A stretch of DNA of 64,000 nucleotides from Janthinobacterium sp. SUN073 (GTDB taxonomy: Bacteria; Pseudomonadota; Gammaproteobacteria; Burkholderiales; Burkholderiaceae_D), in the NCBI RefSeq assembly GCF_030397665.1, contig NZ_JAPUBT010000001.1, positions 1,196,781 to 1,260,780 of the forward strand, given 5' to 3'. The notes beneath the pieces were generated by a model that was not told the origin of the DNA, made no database searches, and saw only the letters and a program-made list of their open reading frames with translations. This document shows positions 18,439 through 28,910 of this stretch, in pieces (positions within the stretch are counted from its first letter, which is position 1; each line of letters starts with the position of its first letter). Position numbers and translations under genes: made by a program.

Positions 18439-18630
18439 TTAAAGCGCCACCATCTCGAAATCATCCTTGCGCGCACCGCATTCAGGACAGGTCCAGTTCA
18501 TCGGAACATCGGCCCAACGCGTGCCGGGAGCGATGTCTTCGTCAGGCAGACCGGCCGCTTCATCATAAACCCAGCCGCAAATTAGACACATCCACGTTTG
18601 GAATTGCTGCGTTGTTTCGTTGCTACTCAC
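18439..18630 (-). CDS. rubredoxin
   Basis: A small iron-sulfur electron carrier. Two CxxC knuckles bind one iron: MCLICGWVYDEAAG and CPECGARKDDFE. With the GTG at 18630 (behind GAAGGG) it has 63 residues; starting at the ATG 13 codons later would give about 50, close to the family minimum. It lies at the head of the pil-chp operon, 86 bp before pilG, an order also known in other betaproteobacteria; a functional link to piliation is unproven. Confidence 0.95.
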   Translation of the reverse strand: MSSNETTQQFQTWMCLICGWVYDEAAGLPDEDIAPGTRWADVPMNWTCPECGARKDDFEMVAL

Positions 18631-18687
18631 GTTCTGCCACCCTTCAATCAAGTAAAATGCTGAATTAGGTATCTTAATCTACCCGCC

Positions 18688-19545
18688 GTGCAAAACCAAA
18701 CTTCTCCCCTCATATTAAGCTTCGGCGTGTCCGATCCGGTCGGCGCGATCGGCATCCAGGCCGACCTGGCCACATTTTCAGCCTTCGGCTGCCATGGCCT
18801 GTCGGTCACCACGGGCCTCTTGATCAGCGATACGGCGCGCGTGGAAGACGTGCAAGCGGTCGACCCGGACTGGGTTTCCGACCAGGCGCGCGTGCTGCTG
18901 GAAGACATGTCCGTCGCGGCCATCAAGATCGGTGCGCTGGGCAGCGTGGAAAACGTCACGGCCATCGCCGAAATCGTCTCCGACTATCCGAACGTGCCGC
19001 TGATCCTCGATCCCTTCATTTCGGCGCTGCCGGAACAGGGCATGGACGACGAAGACATCCTCACCGCCGTACGCCAGTTGCTGATCCCGCAAACGACCCT
19101 GCTGGTACTCTCGCCGGTGGAACTGGAGCGCCTGGCTGAAACCTGGCGCGACGCCGACCCGGACGACACGCTGCAAAACGATGTCGACTACCTGGTGGCG
19201 CTAGGCTGCGAATACGTGCTCGTCACCGGCATGCCGGCCGACGCCAGCAAGTCCGGCACGGGCGAAGGCAAGCTGCGCGCCAATACCCTGTTCGGCGAGG
19301 ACGGCGTGGTGCGCCACGACGAATGGCAGCACCTGCCGGGCATCTTCAACGGCGCCGGCAGCACCCTGTCGGCGGCGGCCACCGCCCTGCTGGCCCTGGC
19401 GGAAAACGAAGACGATGTACCGCAGGTAGTCGTGGCGGCGCAGGAATTTACCACCGGCGCGCTGGCCCACGCGCAGCGCCACGGCATGGGCAAGCTGGTG
19501 CCGAACCGGCTGTTCCGGCAGCAGCGCCAGCGCGGCGCCCAATAG
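18688..19545 (+). CDS. ThiD-like hydroxymethylpyrimidine/phosphomethylpyrimidine kinase (divergent)
   Basis: A 285-residue ribokinase-fold protein. The N-terminal motif usually read as GSDPSGGAGIQADLKTF is [18 protein letters not shown] here, and the C-terminal anion-hole motif GTGCTLSAA reads [11 protein letters not shown], so the Cys conserved in classical ThiD is Ser. It likely phosphorylates HMP or a related pyrimidine for thiamine synthesis, but substrate is uncertain given these changes. The start is GTG at 18688, divergent from rubredoxin with only 57 bp between. hemL follows after 50 bp. Confidence 0.78.
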   Translation: MQNQTSPLILSFGVSDPVGAIGIQADLATFSAFGCHGLSVTTGLLISDTARVEDVQAVDPDWVSDQARVLLEDMSVAAIKIGALGSVENVTAIAEIVSDYPNVPLILDPFISALPEQGMDDEDILTAVRQLLIPQTTLLVLSPVELERLAETWRDADPDDTLQNDVDYLVALGCEYVLVTGMPADASKSGTGEGKLRANTLFGEDGVVRHDEWQHLPGIFNGAGSTLSAAATALLALAENEDDVPQVVVAAQEFTTGALAHAQRHGMGKLVPNRLFRQQRQRGAQ

Positions 19546-19595
19546 ACACCGATCAGACGACACAGACAACGATCCACTTTCAAGGCACGATTATC

Positions 19596-20885
19596 ATGAC
19601 GACGACTTCACAGAACGACATCCTGTTTGCCCGCGCACAAAAAACCACGCCAGGCGGCGTCAATTCTCCCGTGCGCGCCTTCCGCTCCGTCGGTGGCACG
19701 CCGCGCTTCATCACGCGCGCCGAAGGCCCGTACTTCTGGGATGCGGATGGCAAGCGCTATATCGACTACATCGGCTCCTGGGGCCCGGCCATCGTCGGCC
19801 ACGCCCATCCGGAAGTGGTGAAAGCGGTGCAGGACGCTGCCGCGCGGGGCCTGTCGTTCGGCGCGCCGACCGAAGGCGAAGTGCTGATGGCCGAGGAAAT
19901 CACGCGCCTGGTGCCGTCGATCGAGCAGGTGCGCCTGGTGTCGTCGGGCACGGAAGCGACCATGAGCGCCCTGCGCCTGGCGCGCGGCGCCACGGGACGC
20001 GACAAGATCGTCAAGTTCGAAGGCTGCTACCACGGCCACGCCGACTCGCTGCTGGTGAAAGCGGGCAGCGGCCTGCTCACCTTCGGCAACCCGACGTCGG
20101 CCGGCGTGCCGGAAGATTTCGTCAAGCACACCCTGGTGCTCGACTATAACAACGTGGAACAGCTGAAGGACGCCTTCGACAGCTTCGGCGCGGAAATCGC
20201 CTGCGTCATCGTCGAACCGGTGGCCGGCAACATGAACCTGGTGAAAGCCACGCCGCAATTCCTGCAGGCGATGCGCGAGCTGTGCACGCAGCACGGCGCC
20301 CTGCTCATTTTCGATGAAGTCATGTGCGGCTTGCGCGTGGCTCTGGGCGGCGCGCAGGCGCTGTACGGCATCAAGCCCGATCTCACGGCGCTGGGCAAGG
20401 TGATCGGCGGCGGCATGCCGGTGGCGGCCTTCGGCGGCAGCGCGGCGCTGATGCACCACATGGCGCCGCTGGGCGCCGTCTACCAGGCCGGTACTTTGTC
20501 CGGCAACCCGGTCGCCGTGGCGGCCGGCATGGCCACCTTGAAACTGATCCAGCAACCCGGCTTCTACGAGCGGCTGGGCGCCACCGCCAAGCGCCTGGCC
20601 GAAGGCCTGACCGCCGCCGCGAAGGAAGCCGGCGTGGTCTTCTGCGCCGACTACATCGGCGGCATGTTCGGCATCTATTTCAGCGCCACGCCACCGACCA
20701 GCTACGCGGAAATGATGGCGGGCGACCGCAGCAAGTTCAACGTTTTCTTCCACGCCATGCTGGACGAAGGCGTGTACTTCGCGCCCGCCGCCTTCGAGGC
20801 GGGCTTCGTCTCGGCACAGCACGATGATGCCGTCATCGACGCCACCATCGCCGCCGCGCGCAAGGTGTTTGCCGCCCTCGCCTAA
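19596..20885 (+). CDS. hemL: glutamate-1-semialdehyde 2,1-aminomutase
   Basis: A PLP enzyme (429 aa) converting glutamate-1-semialdehyde to 5-aminolevulinate in the C5 pathway of heme synthesis. The PLP lysine lies in [16 protein letters not shown], and [28 protein letters not shown] and [11 protein letters not shown] are characteristic. The ATG at 19596 opens at the family's usual N terminus ([15 protein letters not shown]). Its 3' end is convergent with the HAD phosphatase, 5 bp apart. Confidence 0.97.
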   Translation: MTTTSQNDILFARAQKTTPGGVNSPVRAFRSVGGTPRFITRAEGPYFWDADGKRYIDYIGSWGPAIVGHAHPEVVKAVQDAAARGLSFGAPTEGEVLMAEEITRLVPSIEQVRLVSSGTEATMSALRLARGATGRDKIVKFEGCYHGHADSLLVKAGSGLLTFGNPTSAGVPEDFVKHTLVLDYNNVEQLKDAFDSFGAEIACVIVEPVAGNMNLVKATPQFLQAMRELCTQHGALLIFDEVMCGLRVALGGAQALYGIKPDLTALGKVIGGGMPVAAFGGSAALMHHMAPLGAVYQAGTLSGNPVAVAAGMATLKLIQQPGFYERLGATAKRLAEGLTAAAKEAGVVFCADYIGGMFGIYFSATPPTSYAEMMAGDRSKFNVFFHAMLDEGVYFAPAAFEAGFVSAQHDDAVIDATIAAARKVFAALA

Positions 20886-20890
20886 GCGTT

Positions 20891-21607
20891 TTATACAGTC
20901 GCGGTGTCCATCACCGCGGCCACCAGCGCTGGCAGCTTGGCCATGTCGTTGAACACGACGTGCGCGCCGGCCGCCTTCAGGCGCGCTTCCTGGCCGGCGG
21001 CGATATGCCCGCCGCCGATGAATCCCAATACCGTCATGCCCGCCGCCACGGCGGCCGTCACGCCCGTGACGCTGTCTTCCAGCACCAGGCACTGGCTTGG
21101 CGGCACGCCAAAGGCGCTAGCCGCCGCCAGATAGACGCCCGGATGCGGCTTGGCGTGACCGACCAGGTCCGGCGTGAAAACGCGCTTGTCAAACAGCGGC
21201 GCCATGCCCGTGCGCTCGAGCGACGACAGCACGCGCGCGCTGACGCTGTTCGAGGCCACTGCCTTGGGTAAGGGGATGGCGGCCAGCGCCTGGGCCACGC
21301 CCGGCACGGCGCGCAATTGCGCATCGCAGGCCGCATCGACGGCGTTGCCGATGGCCATGATCTCGTCGGCCGGCAATGGCGGCAAGCCCAGTTCCTTGTA
21401 GATATCCTGCATCAGCGGCACCAGGCGCTGGCCCAGGCGCGGCTCGATCAAGCCCTGCAGGGTGACGCCCTGGGGCAGGTTGGGCAGGCGCGGCCCCAGC
21501 AATTCCAGCAGCGCTTGCAGGGCCACGGCTTCGCTGTCGACCAGCACGCCATCGCAGTCGCTGATCAGGTGGGTAAAGCGCAGTGGGGTGGTGGCGGTAT
21601 CAGGCAT
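20891..21607 (-). CDS. HAD-superfamily phosphatase, beta-phosphoglucomutase/YieH-like
   Basis: A 238-residue HAD hydrolase of subfamily IA. Motif I DCDGVLVDSE carries the nucleophile Asp; motif II is the Ser in VASNSVSAR; motif III Lys in HAKPHPGVYL; motif IV in LVLEDSVTGVTAA. The substrate is likely a small phosphorylated sugar or nucleotide but cannot be named. The ATG at 21607 is preceded by GGAG at good spacing, so a longer upstream start is rejected. It appears to be transcribed alone. Confidence 0.88.
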   Translation of the reverse strand: MPDTATTPLRFTHLISDCDGVLVDSEAVALQALLELLGPRLPNLPQGVTLQGLIEPRLGQRLVPLMQDIYKELGLPPLPADEIMAIGNAVDAACDAQLRAVPGVAQALAAIPLPKAVASNSVSARVLSSLERTGMAPLFDKRVFTPDLVGHAKPHPGVYLAAASAFGVPPSQCLVLEDSVTGVTAAVAAGMTVLGFIGGGHIAAGQEARLKAAGAHVVFNDMAKLPALVAAVMDTATV

Positions 21608-21862
21608 GGACTCTCCAGAAGACAACGGTGACGGGAAATGCGGCGGCCAGCCGGCCAAGGCAGGCATCGCAACGATCATAGGTGGAACAGGCGGACACTA
21701 CCACGCAGAAAACGTCTGAATGACGATACTTTTCTGCAAAAAGCAGACTACGGGGGACAGAATGGGGCGCCAGGCATACGGCTACGCGAAAATACCAATT
21801 CAATACCACGCAATGCCAGTGATTATCGCTGATTTTTGAAATTGCTGCGCTCGCCTTGAAAT

Positions 21863-21884
21863 CCGGGACGCGGGAGCGTCCCGG
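21863..21884 (-). terminator. hairpin terminator of corA
   Basis: CCGGGACGC (21863-21871) and GCGTCCCGG (21876-21884) form a perfect 9-bp stem with a 4-nt loop, 10 bp after the corA stop. Only a short T-stretch follows, so termination may be partial. Confidence 0.6.
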
Positions 21885-21893
21885 CAAGAGGGC

Positions 21894-22859
21894 TTATTTC
21901 AGCCAGCCGCGGTGGCGGAAGTAGAGGAACGGTGCGATGGCGCTGGTGATCATCAAGCCCCAGGCCCACGGATAGCCGAACGACCACTCCAGTTCCGGCA
22001 TCAGCTTGAAGTTCATGCCGTACACGCTGGCGATCAGCGTCGGCGGCAGGAAGGCCACGCTGGCCACCGAGAAGATCTTGATGATCTTGTTCTGATTGAT
22101 GTTGATGAAACCGACGGTGGCATCCATCAGGAAGTTGATCTTGTCGAACAGGAAAGAGGTATGGCCATCGAGCGATTCGATGTCGCGCAAAATCTGCCGC
22201 GCTTCCTCGAACTGCTCGGAATTGAGCAAGCGGCCGCGCATCAGAAAGCTCACGGCGCGGCGCGTATCCATCATGTTGCGGCGGATACGGCCATTCAAAT
22301 CTTCCTCGTGGGCAATCGCGTTCAGCGCTTCGGCCGCGTGCGCATCGGTAAATTCCTTTTGCAGCACGCGCGTGCTGACTTCTTCCAGGTTCTGGTAGAT
22401 ACCTTCGAGCACGTCGGCCGAATATTCGGCATCGGTGGCGTACAGGTCGAGCAGCACGTCCATGTAGTCGGCAATCGAGCCTGGCCGCGAGCGGGCGCGC
22501 ATGCGCACCAGGCGGAACACGGGCAGGTCATCCGTATGCATGGAAAACAGAATCTTGCGCGCCAGAATGAACGCCACGGTGATGACGCGCGAGGGACCGT
22601 CGTCTTCTTCACGCAGGAAGTCGGTGCGCAGATGCAAATCGCCGTTTTCCGCTTCGTAATAGCGGGCCGACGCTTCAATATCCTTGACTTCGTCCTCGCC
22701 CGGCAGGGTGACGTTGTAGATGGCCTTGACCCAGGCCCGTTCATCATCGGTGGGGTCGGTCAGGTCGACCCACACCGGTTCGGCATTTTCGAGGTCTGCG
22801 CGGCTGTCGATCGGCACCTGGTTGAGCCGGCCATTCTGTAATACAAAGACATTGATCAT
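21894..22859 (-). CDS. corA: magnesium/cobalt transporter CorA
   Basis: A 321-residue divalent cation channel. The large N-terminal domain is cytoplasmic. Two C-terminal membrane helices carry the signature YGMNF at the end of TM1 (FLPPTLIASVYGMNF) and a basic C terminus after TM2 (FRHRGWLK). The C-terminal gate region and length are typical. Stands alone between a HAD gene and mtgA. Confidence 0.95.
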   Translation of the reverse strand: MINVFVLQNGRLNQVPIDSRADLENAEPVWVDLTDPTDDERAWVKAIYNVTLPGEDEVKDIEASARYYEAENGDLHLRTDFLREEDDGPSRVITVAFILARKILFSMHTDDLPVFRLVRMRARSRPGSIADYMDVLLDLYATDAEYSADVLEGIYQNLEEVSTRVLQKEFTDAHAAEALNAIAHEEDLNGRIRRNMMDTRRAVSFLMRGRLLNSEQFEEARQILRDIESLDGHTSFLFDKINFLMDATVGFININQNKIIKIFSVASVAFLPPTLIASVYGMNFKLMPELEWSFGYPWAWGLMITSAIAPFLYFRHRGWLK

Positions 22860-23080
22860 GCGCGCTCTCAGCCGGATGTGGGGTTATCGTGATGTGCTGG
22901 CGCTGGCGCCAAAAATGAAAACAGCGCAAGTGTACCCGCAAAGGCCTTTTCACGACCACCCCCGGCGCCGCTTTTTCACGGAAAAAGTGCGGCATGACAC
23001 CAAGGGAGACGATTAAGATGCTGCGTCGCAATAGTGCCAATCAGGCAGCTTTGATTTTATGCAAATAAAGCCGGCTGCCA

Positions 23081-23812
23081 TCAAGGCAATTCCGCCGCCC
23101 CCATGCGGCGCAGGATGACACTGGTACGCCGGTTCAGATAGCCCGTGTCGCGGTGACGGTCATAAAAGCGGGGATTCGGCAACATCACGGCCAGTTTCGC
23201 CGCCTGCGCAGCACTCAGGCTGGCCGCGCTGACATGGTAATAGTGGCGCGCGGCCGCTTCGGCGCCGAAGATGCCCGTGCCAAATTCCACCACGTTCAAA
23301 TAAATTTCAAAGATGCGCTGCTTCTCCATCAGGCTTTCCAGCATGTACGTGATGATCAGTTCCTGGCCCTTGCGCACATAGCTGCGCGAACCGGACAGGA
23401 ACAGATTCTTCGCCAGTTGCTGCGTGATGGTCGAACCGCCCGCCACGACCTTTTGTTTTTTGCTATTTTTCTCATATGCCTTTTGCAAGGCTTCCCAGTC
23501 CACGCCTTCGTGCTCGGAAAAATTCGCGTCTTCCGAGGCGATGATGGCCCGTTTCAGATTGTTCGAGATGCGGTCGTACGGCACCCACGTCTGCTTGATC
23601 GCGGCATTCGGATTTTTGTCCTGCAAGACGGACAATTGTTCGCGCATGAAGGCCGTGCTGGATGGGTTGTGGTCGATCCACCACCAGATTTGCAGGAAGA
23701 AATACAGTTGCACGACGATGAAGGCCAGGATGGGCACGATGAACAGCCACTTGATCCAGCCGTAGCGGTTGCCGTTCCCCCCTTTGCGCGCGCCCTTCTT
23801 GCCGCCGCTCAC
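23081..23812 (-). CDS. mtgA: monofunctional peptidoglycan glycosyltransferase MtgA
   Basis: A membrane-anchored GT51 enzyme (243 aa) that polymerises lipid II into glycan strands. One N-terminal helix ([20 protein letters not shown]) follows a Lys/Arg-rich segment. Catalytic motifs are [14 protein letters not shown] and [16 protein letters not shown], followed by [22 protein letters not shown]. The start is GTG at 23812, overlapping the aroE stop (GTGA); an open frame continues upstream but there it only runs antiphase through aroE. Confidence 0.95.
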   Translation of the reverse strand: MSGGKKGARKGGNGNRYGWIKWLFIVPILAFIVVQLYFFLQIWWWIDHNPSSTAFMREQLSVLQDKNPNAAIKQTWVPYDRISNNLKRAIIASEDANFSEHEGVDWEALQKAYEKNSKKQKVVAGGSTITQQLAKNLFLSGSRSYVRKGQELIITYMLESLMEKQRIFEIYLNVVEFGTGIFGAEAAARHYYHVSAASLSAAQAAKLAVMLPNPRFYDRHRDTGYLNRRTSVILRRMGAAELP

Positions 23813-24636
23813 AGGCTGCCCCGCAATTGCGCCAGCAAGTCCTGCGTCTGCGGCCGCACGCCGCGCCACACGTAAAATGCTTCGGCCGCCTGCTCCACCA
23901 GCATGCCCAGGCCGTCGCGCACCTGCGCGCCATGCTGCGCGGCAAAGTCCATGAAGACGGTGGGCTGGGCGCCATACATCATGTCCAGCGCCAGGGTGTG
24001 GCTGCCGAAAATACCAGGCGGCACGGGCGGCAAGTCGCCCGCCAGGCTGGCCGAGGTGGCATTGATGACGATATCGAAGACGCCGTCGGGCTGCGTGAAG
24101 GCGCCGGCACGCAGCTGGGCAGCGTGACTCGCCGCATCGGCAAACTGCGCCACCAGCGCCTCGGCCGTGGCCACGGTGCGGTTGGCAATGAAGATTTCCT
24201 GCGGTCCCTGTTCCAGCAAGGGCAGCACCACGCCGCGCGCGGCGCCGCCCGCGCCCAGCAGCAAAATGCGCTTGCCGGCGATGGCCACGCCCGCGTTGCG
24301 CACGATGTCGGCCACCAGGCCCGCGCCATCGGTATTGTCGCCAAGAATGGTCTCGCCCTCGAAACGCAGGGTATTGACGGCACCGGCTGCCCTGGCCCGC
24401 GGCGTCAGGACGGTGGCCAGCGCACACGCATCGAGTTTGAAGGGCACCGTCACGTTCGCGCCCTTGCCGCCCTCGGCGGCAAACGTGCGGGCCGCCAGGG
24501 CAAAGCCATCGAGCGGCGCCAGCCGGCGTTCGTAGACGATGGGCTCGCCCGTCTGCAGGGCAAACGCGGCGTGGATCAGGGGGGACTTGCTGTGGGCGAT
24601 GGGATTGCCGAAGACGCAATATTGATCGGGATTCAT
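23809..24636 (-). CDS. aroE: shikimate dehydrogenase
   Basis: An NADP-dependent enzyme (275 aa) reducing 3-dehydroshikimate in the aromatic amino-acid pathway. Substrate-site residues are in [15 protein letters not shown], the catalytic Lys in [12 protein letters not shown], and the partner Asp in [10 protein letters not shown]. The nucleotide fold motif is [12 protein letters not shown]. The ATG at 24636 starts at the conserved [12 protein letters not shown]; a TTG at 24651 could extend it by five residues and would overlap the upstream stop codon. Confidence 0.95.
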   Translation of the reverse strand: MNPDQYCVFGNPIAHSKSPLIHAAFALQTGEPIVYERRLAPLDGFALAARTFAAEGGKGANVTVPFKLDACALATVLTPRARAAGAVNTLRFEGETILGDNTDGAGLVADIVRNAGVAIAGKRILLLGAGGAARGVVLPLLEQGPQEIFIANRTVATAEALVAQFADAASHAAQLRAGAFTQPDGVFDIVINATSASLAGDLPPVPPGIFGSHTLALDMMYGAQPTVFMDFAAQHGAQVRDGLGMLVEQAAEAFYVWRGVRPQTQDLLAQLRGSL

Positions 24637-24647
24637 TTCTTGCTTGT

Positions 24648-25541
24648 TCAATTGCTGCCGCCAGTCAGGTTAGCTTCCATTTTTTCTTCGCGGGTAAATT
24701 TGAAACGGGTGATGACGACCCACAGGTCATCTTTATCACTTGACAACATATTCGGTGGGAAACGGCCGAACGGTGCCGCGCGGCGCACGATGGCCAGGGC
24801 GGCTGCGTCCAGCGCAGGGTTGCCCGAGCTTTTTTCCACGCGGGCGCCGCCTTCCTTCTGGTAAATCGTGCCGTCCTGAAAGATGGGAATGTAGACGACC
24901 AGTTCGCCATATATCTTGCGGCCATTCTTTTGCGGGAAATTCAGGGTACCGATTTCCTCGATGCGCTTTTGCAGGGTCTTGTAATACATGGCATAGCCGA
25001 CCTCCTGCGTGCTGGGCGTAATAAAAGTCTTGCGCGGACGTTTATTCTGGTCTTCCACGGTCTGGCTGATCTCGGCCGCCATGCGTGCGATGGCCTTGCT
25101 GCTTTCCATCAAGTCCGAACCGGACGCCAGCGGATTGGGCTTGTCCTTTTCCGTGACGGGCGCGGCGCTGTAAGGCGTCGGCCTGGCGGCCTGCGTCAGC
25201 AATTCCTGCTGTTTTTGTTCCAGTTCGGCAATGCGCCGGGCGCTGGCCTTGACGCTATCGCCCTCTTCCACCTTGCGCATGTCCGGCAAGGGCGACTTGG
25301 CGCGGCCCTTGTCGGCCTGCCCACCGCCGTCGAGGTTGGCTTGCGCCAGCGCATCGGCCTTCAGCGGTTTGTTCGCATGCTTGGCGTTGACCAGGATCAC
25401 TTCCAGGCCGGGATCGGTGGCGACGGCCCGCTGCGGCGCCGGGGCGACAAAATGCATCGCCAGCAAGGCGCCGTGCGCCAGCAGCGATACCGCCACGGCA
25501 ATCATCAGGAAACGATACTCTCGGAAAGACTTCACGCGCAA
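24648..25541 (-). CDS. TonB-like energy transducer (TonB C-terminal domain protein)
   Basis: A 297-residue protein with one N-terminal helix ([21 protein letters not shown]), containing the Ser/His pair typical of TonB anchors, a coiled, charged middle with [15 protein letters not shown], and a C-terminal TonB-like domain around [20 protein letters not shown] and [22 protein letters not shown]. It may pass proton-motive energy to outer-membrane receptors, though no exbB/exbD are adjacent. Start is a TTG at 25541 with AAGGA six bases upstream; a GTG two codons later is the alternative. It lies between rnb and aroE. Confidence 0.82.
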   Translation of the reverse strand: MRVKSFREYRFLMIAVAVSLLAHGALLAMHFVAPAPQRAVATDPGLEVILVNAKHANKPLKADALAQANLDGGGQADKGRAKSPLPDMRKVEEGDSVKASARRIAELEQKQQELLTQAARPTPYSAAPVTEKDKPNPLASGSDLMESSKAIARMAAEISQTVEDQNKRPRKTFITPSTQEVGYAMYYKTLQKRIEEIGTLNFPQKNGRKIYGELVVYIPIFQDGTIYQKEGGARVEKSSGNPALDAAALAIVRRAAPFGRFPPNMLSSDKDDLWVVITRFKFTREEKMEANLTGGSN

Positions 25542-25642
25542 CCCAGTTCCTTACAACACACGATACAAGATGGCTGAATTCTACGTCAAAGGGCGATGCC
25601 GGCAACAGTTTTCAGCACCGCCCTGGTGGCCTGCCTGGGACC

Positions 25643-27712
25643 TTACTTGACCTCGGGCTCGCTGACCACGTCTTCACTGGCCAGTTCCGCCACTTCCGCA
25701 TCGGCGTCGCTGACCTGGTTCGCCGCTTCCGGCGCTACTTCCTCCGCACCGTCGTCGCCCGCGTCTTCTTCGTAGTCGAGCTCGGCATCGGCCGCCGCAT
25801 CGGGCACGGCGGCGATTTCCAGCAGGCGCGCTTCGATGCTCAGGTCGACTTCATCCCAGCGCAAGAGATCCAGCTTGACCTGCGCACCGCGCGCCACCGA
25901 TGGCATGCCCGGCAGCTTGATGACCAGCGGAATGTCGACCAGGCGCAAAATCTCGTCTTTCAGGACGACTGCATCGACCTGGCGCGCGTTTTCCTGGTGC
26001 AGCCAGCGCAAGCACCAGTAGCGTTCCATGTTCGACTGGAAATCGCCATACGCGGCATACGCGGCGTCGAACGCCGAGACGATGGCGAACAGGTTCGCAT
26101 CACGGGGCTTGAACGGGGCCACCAGCGGCGCCGTCACGCCATGCTCGGCGCAGGCGATGATTTGCCACTGGTTTACCAGATCCGTGTAGCGGCGCAAAGG
26201 CGAGGTGCTCCACGCATATTGATCCACGCCCAGGCCCTGGTGCGGCGCCGCATGGGTCACCATGCGCACCTGCATCTTTGCCGCCCAGCTATTGCCGCTG
26301 CCGCCGCCCTGGCTGCGGTAAATGCCCGGCACGCCATGGTCGTGCAGCATCTTGCCCCAGGTACTATTGGCAAAAATCATCAATTCAGCGACGATCTTGT
26401 CCAGCGGCGCGCCACGCTTGCGGCGCGCCACGGTGACGATATCGTTTTCCACATAAAAGTTGAAATCGACACGGTTATTCTGTTCCGGCTTCAGGCCGAA
26501 CGCTTCGCGCTTCTTCATGCGGCCCTGTTCCAGCTGCTGCGCCCATTGCCACAGCACGGCAAAATCGGCCTTGTGCGGATACTCGCCTTCGCCGCTGGCC
26601 AGGGTTTCCTCGTTGACCAAGTCGTCGAGCTGGTTATGCCGCAAATTGCTGGCGATCGGCACCAGTTCGGCGCGCGTCTGCGTGCTGATGACCGCCCAGT
26701 CGGCTTTCGGGTCCAGCGTGGCGTACAGCGACAGGGCTGGGCACGTCGTGCCTTCCGCGAGCGTGAAAGCATTCACGATTTCGTCCGGCAGCATGGTGAT
26801 CTTGTCGCCCGGCATGTAGACGGTCGACATGCGCTGGCGCGCCATCTTGTCGATCACGTCTTCCGGGCGGATGCCCAGGCCCGGCGCGGCGATGTGGATA
26901 CCCACTTTCACGGTGCCATCGGGCAGCGGCTGCACCGAGAAAGCATCGTCGATCTCGGTGGTAGTCACGTCGTCGATCGAGAAGGCGGCCACCTCGGCCA
27001 GCGGCAGCTTGGCCGTCACGGCGGGCACGGGCACGTTCGGGAAGCCGGCACCTTTCGGGAAATTCTCGAAGAGGAATTTCGACAGGTGCAAGTCTTTCGG
27101 CGAAGCAATACCGCCGACGGCCAGCATCAGTCGCGGCGGCGTCGTGTGCAATTCCGTGCATGCCGCTTCCAGCGCCTTGTATTCGATGGTGTTCTTGTCC
27201 GGCTTGAACAGCAGCTGCAGCACCATGGGCTGCATCGAGGCGGGCAAGCGGTTCTGTTTCAGCTCTTCCACGTAGCTTGCCTGCACCAGCGCCTGCTGCT
27301 TTTTCTTTTCGATGCCGGCCAGGGCCGCCTTCAGCGACGCTTCCGGCGCCGCCTTGTAGCGGCCACGGCCCTTCTTGTAGAAATACACGGGCGCCGAATG
27401 CAGGGCCAGGATCAGGCCGGCCGCTTCCGGCGGCAGCGGTGCGTGGCCAAAATACTCGGCGCCCAGCTCGGCAAAGCCGAACTCGTCTTCGCCCGCCACT
27501 TCCCACAGGAAATCGAGGTCGATCTCGGCGGCAATGCTCTTGGCCTGTTCCAGCAGCTCGGCCGGGGCCGGCTTTTCATACTGCAGCAGCACATCCTTGA
27601 CCTTGACCTTGGTGCGCTTGCCACTGGCCATTTCCACTTGATACGCTTCACCCGCTTGCGACAGGACCGTGCCGACCTTGAAATCGCCGGATTCTTCAAA
27701 AAATAGATTCAT
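25643..27712 (-). CDS. RNase II family 3'-5' exoribonuclease (RNB domain)
   Basis: A 689-residue exoribonuclease. The RNB catalytic region begins at FSIDDVTTTEIDDAFS, with further conserved stretches KVGIHIAAPG, STVYMPGDKITMLP and RSQGGGSGNSWAAKMQ; the YAWSTSPLRRYTDLVNQ segment matches the RNB end motif. The C-terminal tail is very acidic (DYEEDAGDDGAEE) and low complexity. It degrades unstructured mRNA. The C-terminal S1 domain is short or divergent. It starts 2 bp from the ubiC stop, so the two are co-transcribed. Confidence 0.88.
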   Translation of the reverse strand: MNLFFEESGDFKVGTVLSQAGEAYQVEMASGKRTKVKVKDVLLQYEKPAPAELLEQAKSIAAEIDLDFLWEVAGEDEFGFAELGAEYFGHAPLPPEAAGLILALHSAPVYFYKKGRGRYKAAPEASLKAALAGIEKKKQQALVQASYVEELKQNRLPASMQPMVLQLLFKPDKNTIEYKALEAACTELHTTPPRLMLAVGGIASPKDLHLSKFLFENFPKGAGFPNVPVPAVTAKLPLAEVAAFSIDDVTTTEIDDAFSVQPLPDGTVKVGIHIAAPGLGIRPEDVIDKMARQRMSTVYMPGDKITMLPDEIVNAFTLAEGTTCPALSLYATLDPKADWAVISTQTRAELVPIASNLRHNQLDDLVNEETLASGEGEYPHKADFAVLWQWAQQLEQGRMKKREAFGLKPEQNNRVDFNFYVENDIVTVARRKRGAPLDKIVAELMIFANSTWGKMLHDHGVPGIYRSQGGGSGNSWAAKMQVRMVTHAAPHQGLGVDQYAWSTSPLRRYTDLVNQWQIIACAEHGVTAPLVAPFKPRDANLFAIVSAFDAAYAAYGDFQSNMERYWCLRWLHQENARQVDAVVLKDEILRLVDIPLVIKLPGMPSVARGAQVKLDLLRWDEVDLSIEARLLEIAAVPDAAADAELDYEEDAGDDGAEEVAPEAANQVSDADAEVAELASEDVVSEPEVK

Positions 27713-27714
27713 TG

Positions 27715-28329
27715 TTATGCTTTGTTTATTAATGTGTCGGTTGTAACGGTGCGAGTGAGGGACGTCAACTCCAGCACCGCCGGCAAAAATACTTCAGTTA
27801 CCAGCAGCAATCCCTGGTGACGCTGATACAGGCAGCGGCGGGCAAAAAACAGCGCCTGTTCGTCGACGCGCTGCCCTTCCCGTGCCAGCGCCGCCTGCGC
27901 CCGCTGCACCAGCGGGTGGCCGGCGCGCAAGCGGGCAAATTCAAGGCTACCGCGCCGCACCATGCGGTCACCGAACAGGGTCGTACCCAGCGAGCGCTCG
28001 CCCAGCGCGGAAAACAAGGGCCAATCCGTGGCCGTCGCCTGCATGGGCACGACGGTATGGCCAAACACGGCCGGTTTGTCATCACAACGCAACAACACTT
28101 CGCGTTCCCACACCCGGCCCGCGCGGTGCAAACCAATGATGGCGGCCTCGTCGCTCAGGCAACGTGCCGTTTCCTGATGCAAACATTGCACGCGAAATGC
28201 CTGACTATGCGCTTTCAGCTTGGCCGTCAGCGACCCGCCGCCCGTCAGCCAGTGGCGCAGGGGGGGCGGCGCATTGACGGCATTCACGTGCGCATGCCAT
28301 TGCGCCTGGCGCAGCGAACCCGGCCTCAC
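27715..28329 (-). CDS. ubiC: chorismate lyase UbiC
   Basis: Converts chorismate to 4-hydroxybenzoate plus pyruvate, the first step of ubiquinone synthesis. Length is 204 aa from the GTG at 28329, which overlaps the preceding stop (GTGA). The family pattern is seen in PPLRHWLTGGGSLTAKL, WEREVLLRCDDKPAVFGHTV and SLGTTLFGD. An upstream extension in frame is possible but would overlap the esterase gene further. Confidence 0.9.
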   Translation of the reverse strand: MRPGSLRQAQWHAHVNAVNAPPPLRHWLTGGGSLTAKLKAHSQAFRVQCLHQETARCLSDEAAIIGLHRAGRVWEREVLLRCDDKPAVFGHTVVPMQATATDWPLFSALGERSLGTTLFGDRMVRRGSLEFARLRAGHPLVQRAQAALAREGQRVDEQALFFARRCLYQRHQGLLLVTEVFLPAVLELTSLTRTVTTDTLINKA

Positions 28330-28910
28330 CGGGCGGCGTCCGCATCGATGCCGCAAAAGGCCAGCACGGGCGCCAGGTAGTCGGCAAATTCGCTGATGCC
28401 ATGGTCACTGCCGTCGATGACGCACTGCTGCGCCCCCTGATAATGCGCCAGCATATCGCGGTAGTCGAGCACTTCATCACCGGTGGCGGCAATCAGGAAG
28501 TAACGTTGCGGCTGCGTAATTTTCGCTACGGCAAACGCACGCAGTTCGTCGATATATTCGCGCTTGAACTCGAATGGCTGGTTCGAATGGAACTCGGTCG
28601 TCACGCCCACATGCTGTTCCAGGTCGATCAGCGGCACAATGGCGGGGTTCAACAGCACGGCACGGCAACCGAGCCGCTCGGCCAGCCAGGTGGCGTAATA
28701 GCCGCCCAGGGACGAGCCGATGATGGTCAATTCGGCAGGCGCCACGTCCTTGACCAGTGACAAGGCCATTGCGATGGCCAGCTTGGGCGAGGCCGGCAAT
28801 TGCGGACACAGCCACTCTGCCTCGCGGCCCAGCGCCTGCATCTGCGCGGCCAGCAGGCGCGACTTCATCGACAGGGGCGACGAGCGGAATCCATGCAGGT
28901 ACAGAATCAT
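28326..28910 (-). CDS. YqiA/YcfP-type alpha/beta hydrolase
   Basis: A 194-residue esterase-like protein. The oxyanion region LYLHGFRSSPLSMKS, the nucleophile elbow GSSLGGYYATWLAERLG and the late Asp/His pair (IAATGDEVLDYRDML, DGSDHGISEF) form a complete catalytic triad. YqiA acts on short acyl esters in Escherichia coli; the natural substrate is unknown. It overlaps mpl by 4 bp (ATGA) and ubiC by GTGA. Confidence 0.88.
   Translation of the reverse strand: MILYLHGFRSSPLSMKSRLLAAQMQALGREAEWLCPQLPASPKLAIAMALSLVKDVAPAELTIIGSSLGGYYATWLAERLGCRAVLLNPAIVPLIDLEQHVGVTTEFHSNQPFEFKREYIDELRAFAVAKITQPQRYFLIAATGDEVLDYRDMLAHYQGAQQCVIDGSDHGISEFADYLAPVLAFCGIDADAAR

Noticed and set aside
24637..24651. TTG start that would extend AroE by five residues
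   Set aside because: The ATG at 24636 fits the family N terminus better, although the TTG cannot be excluded.
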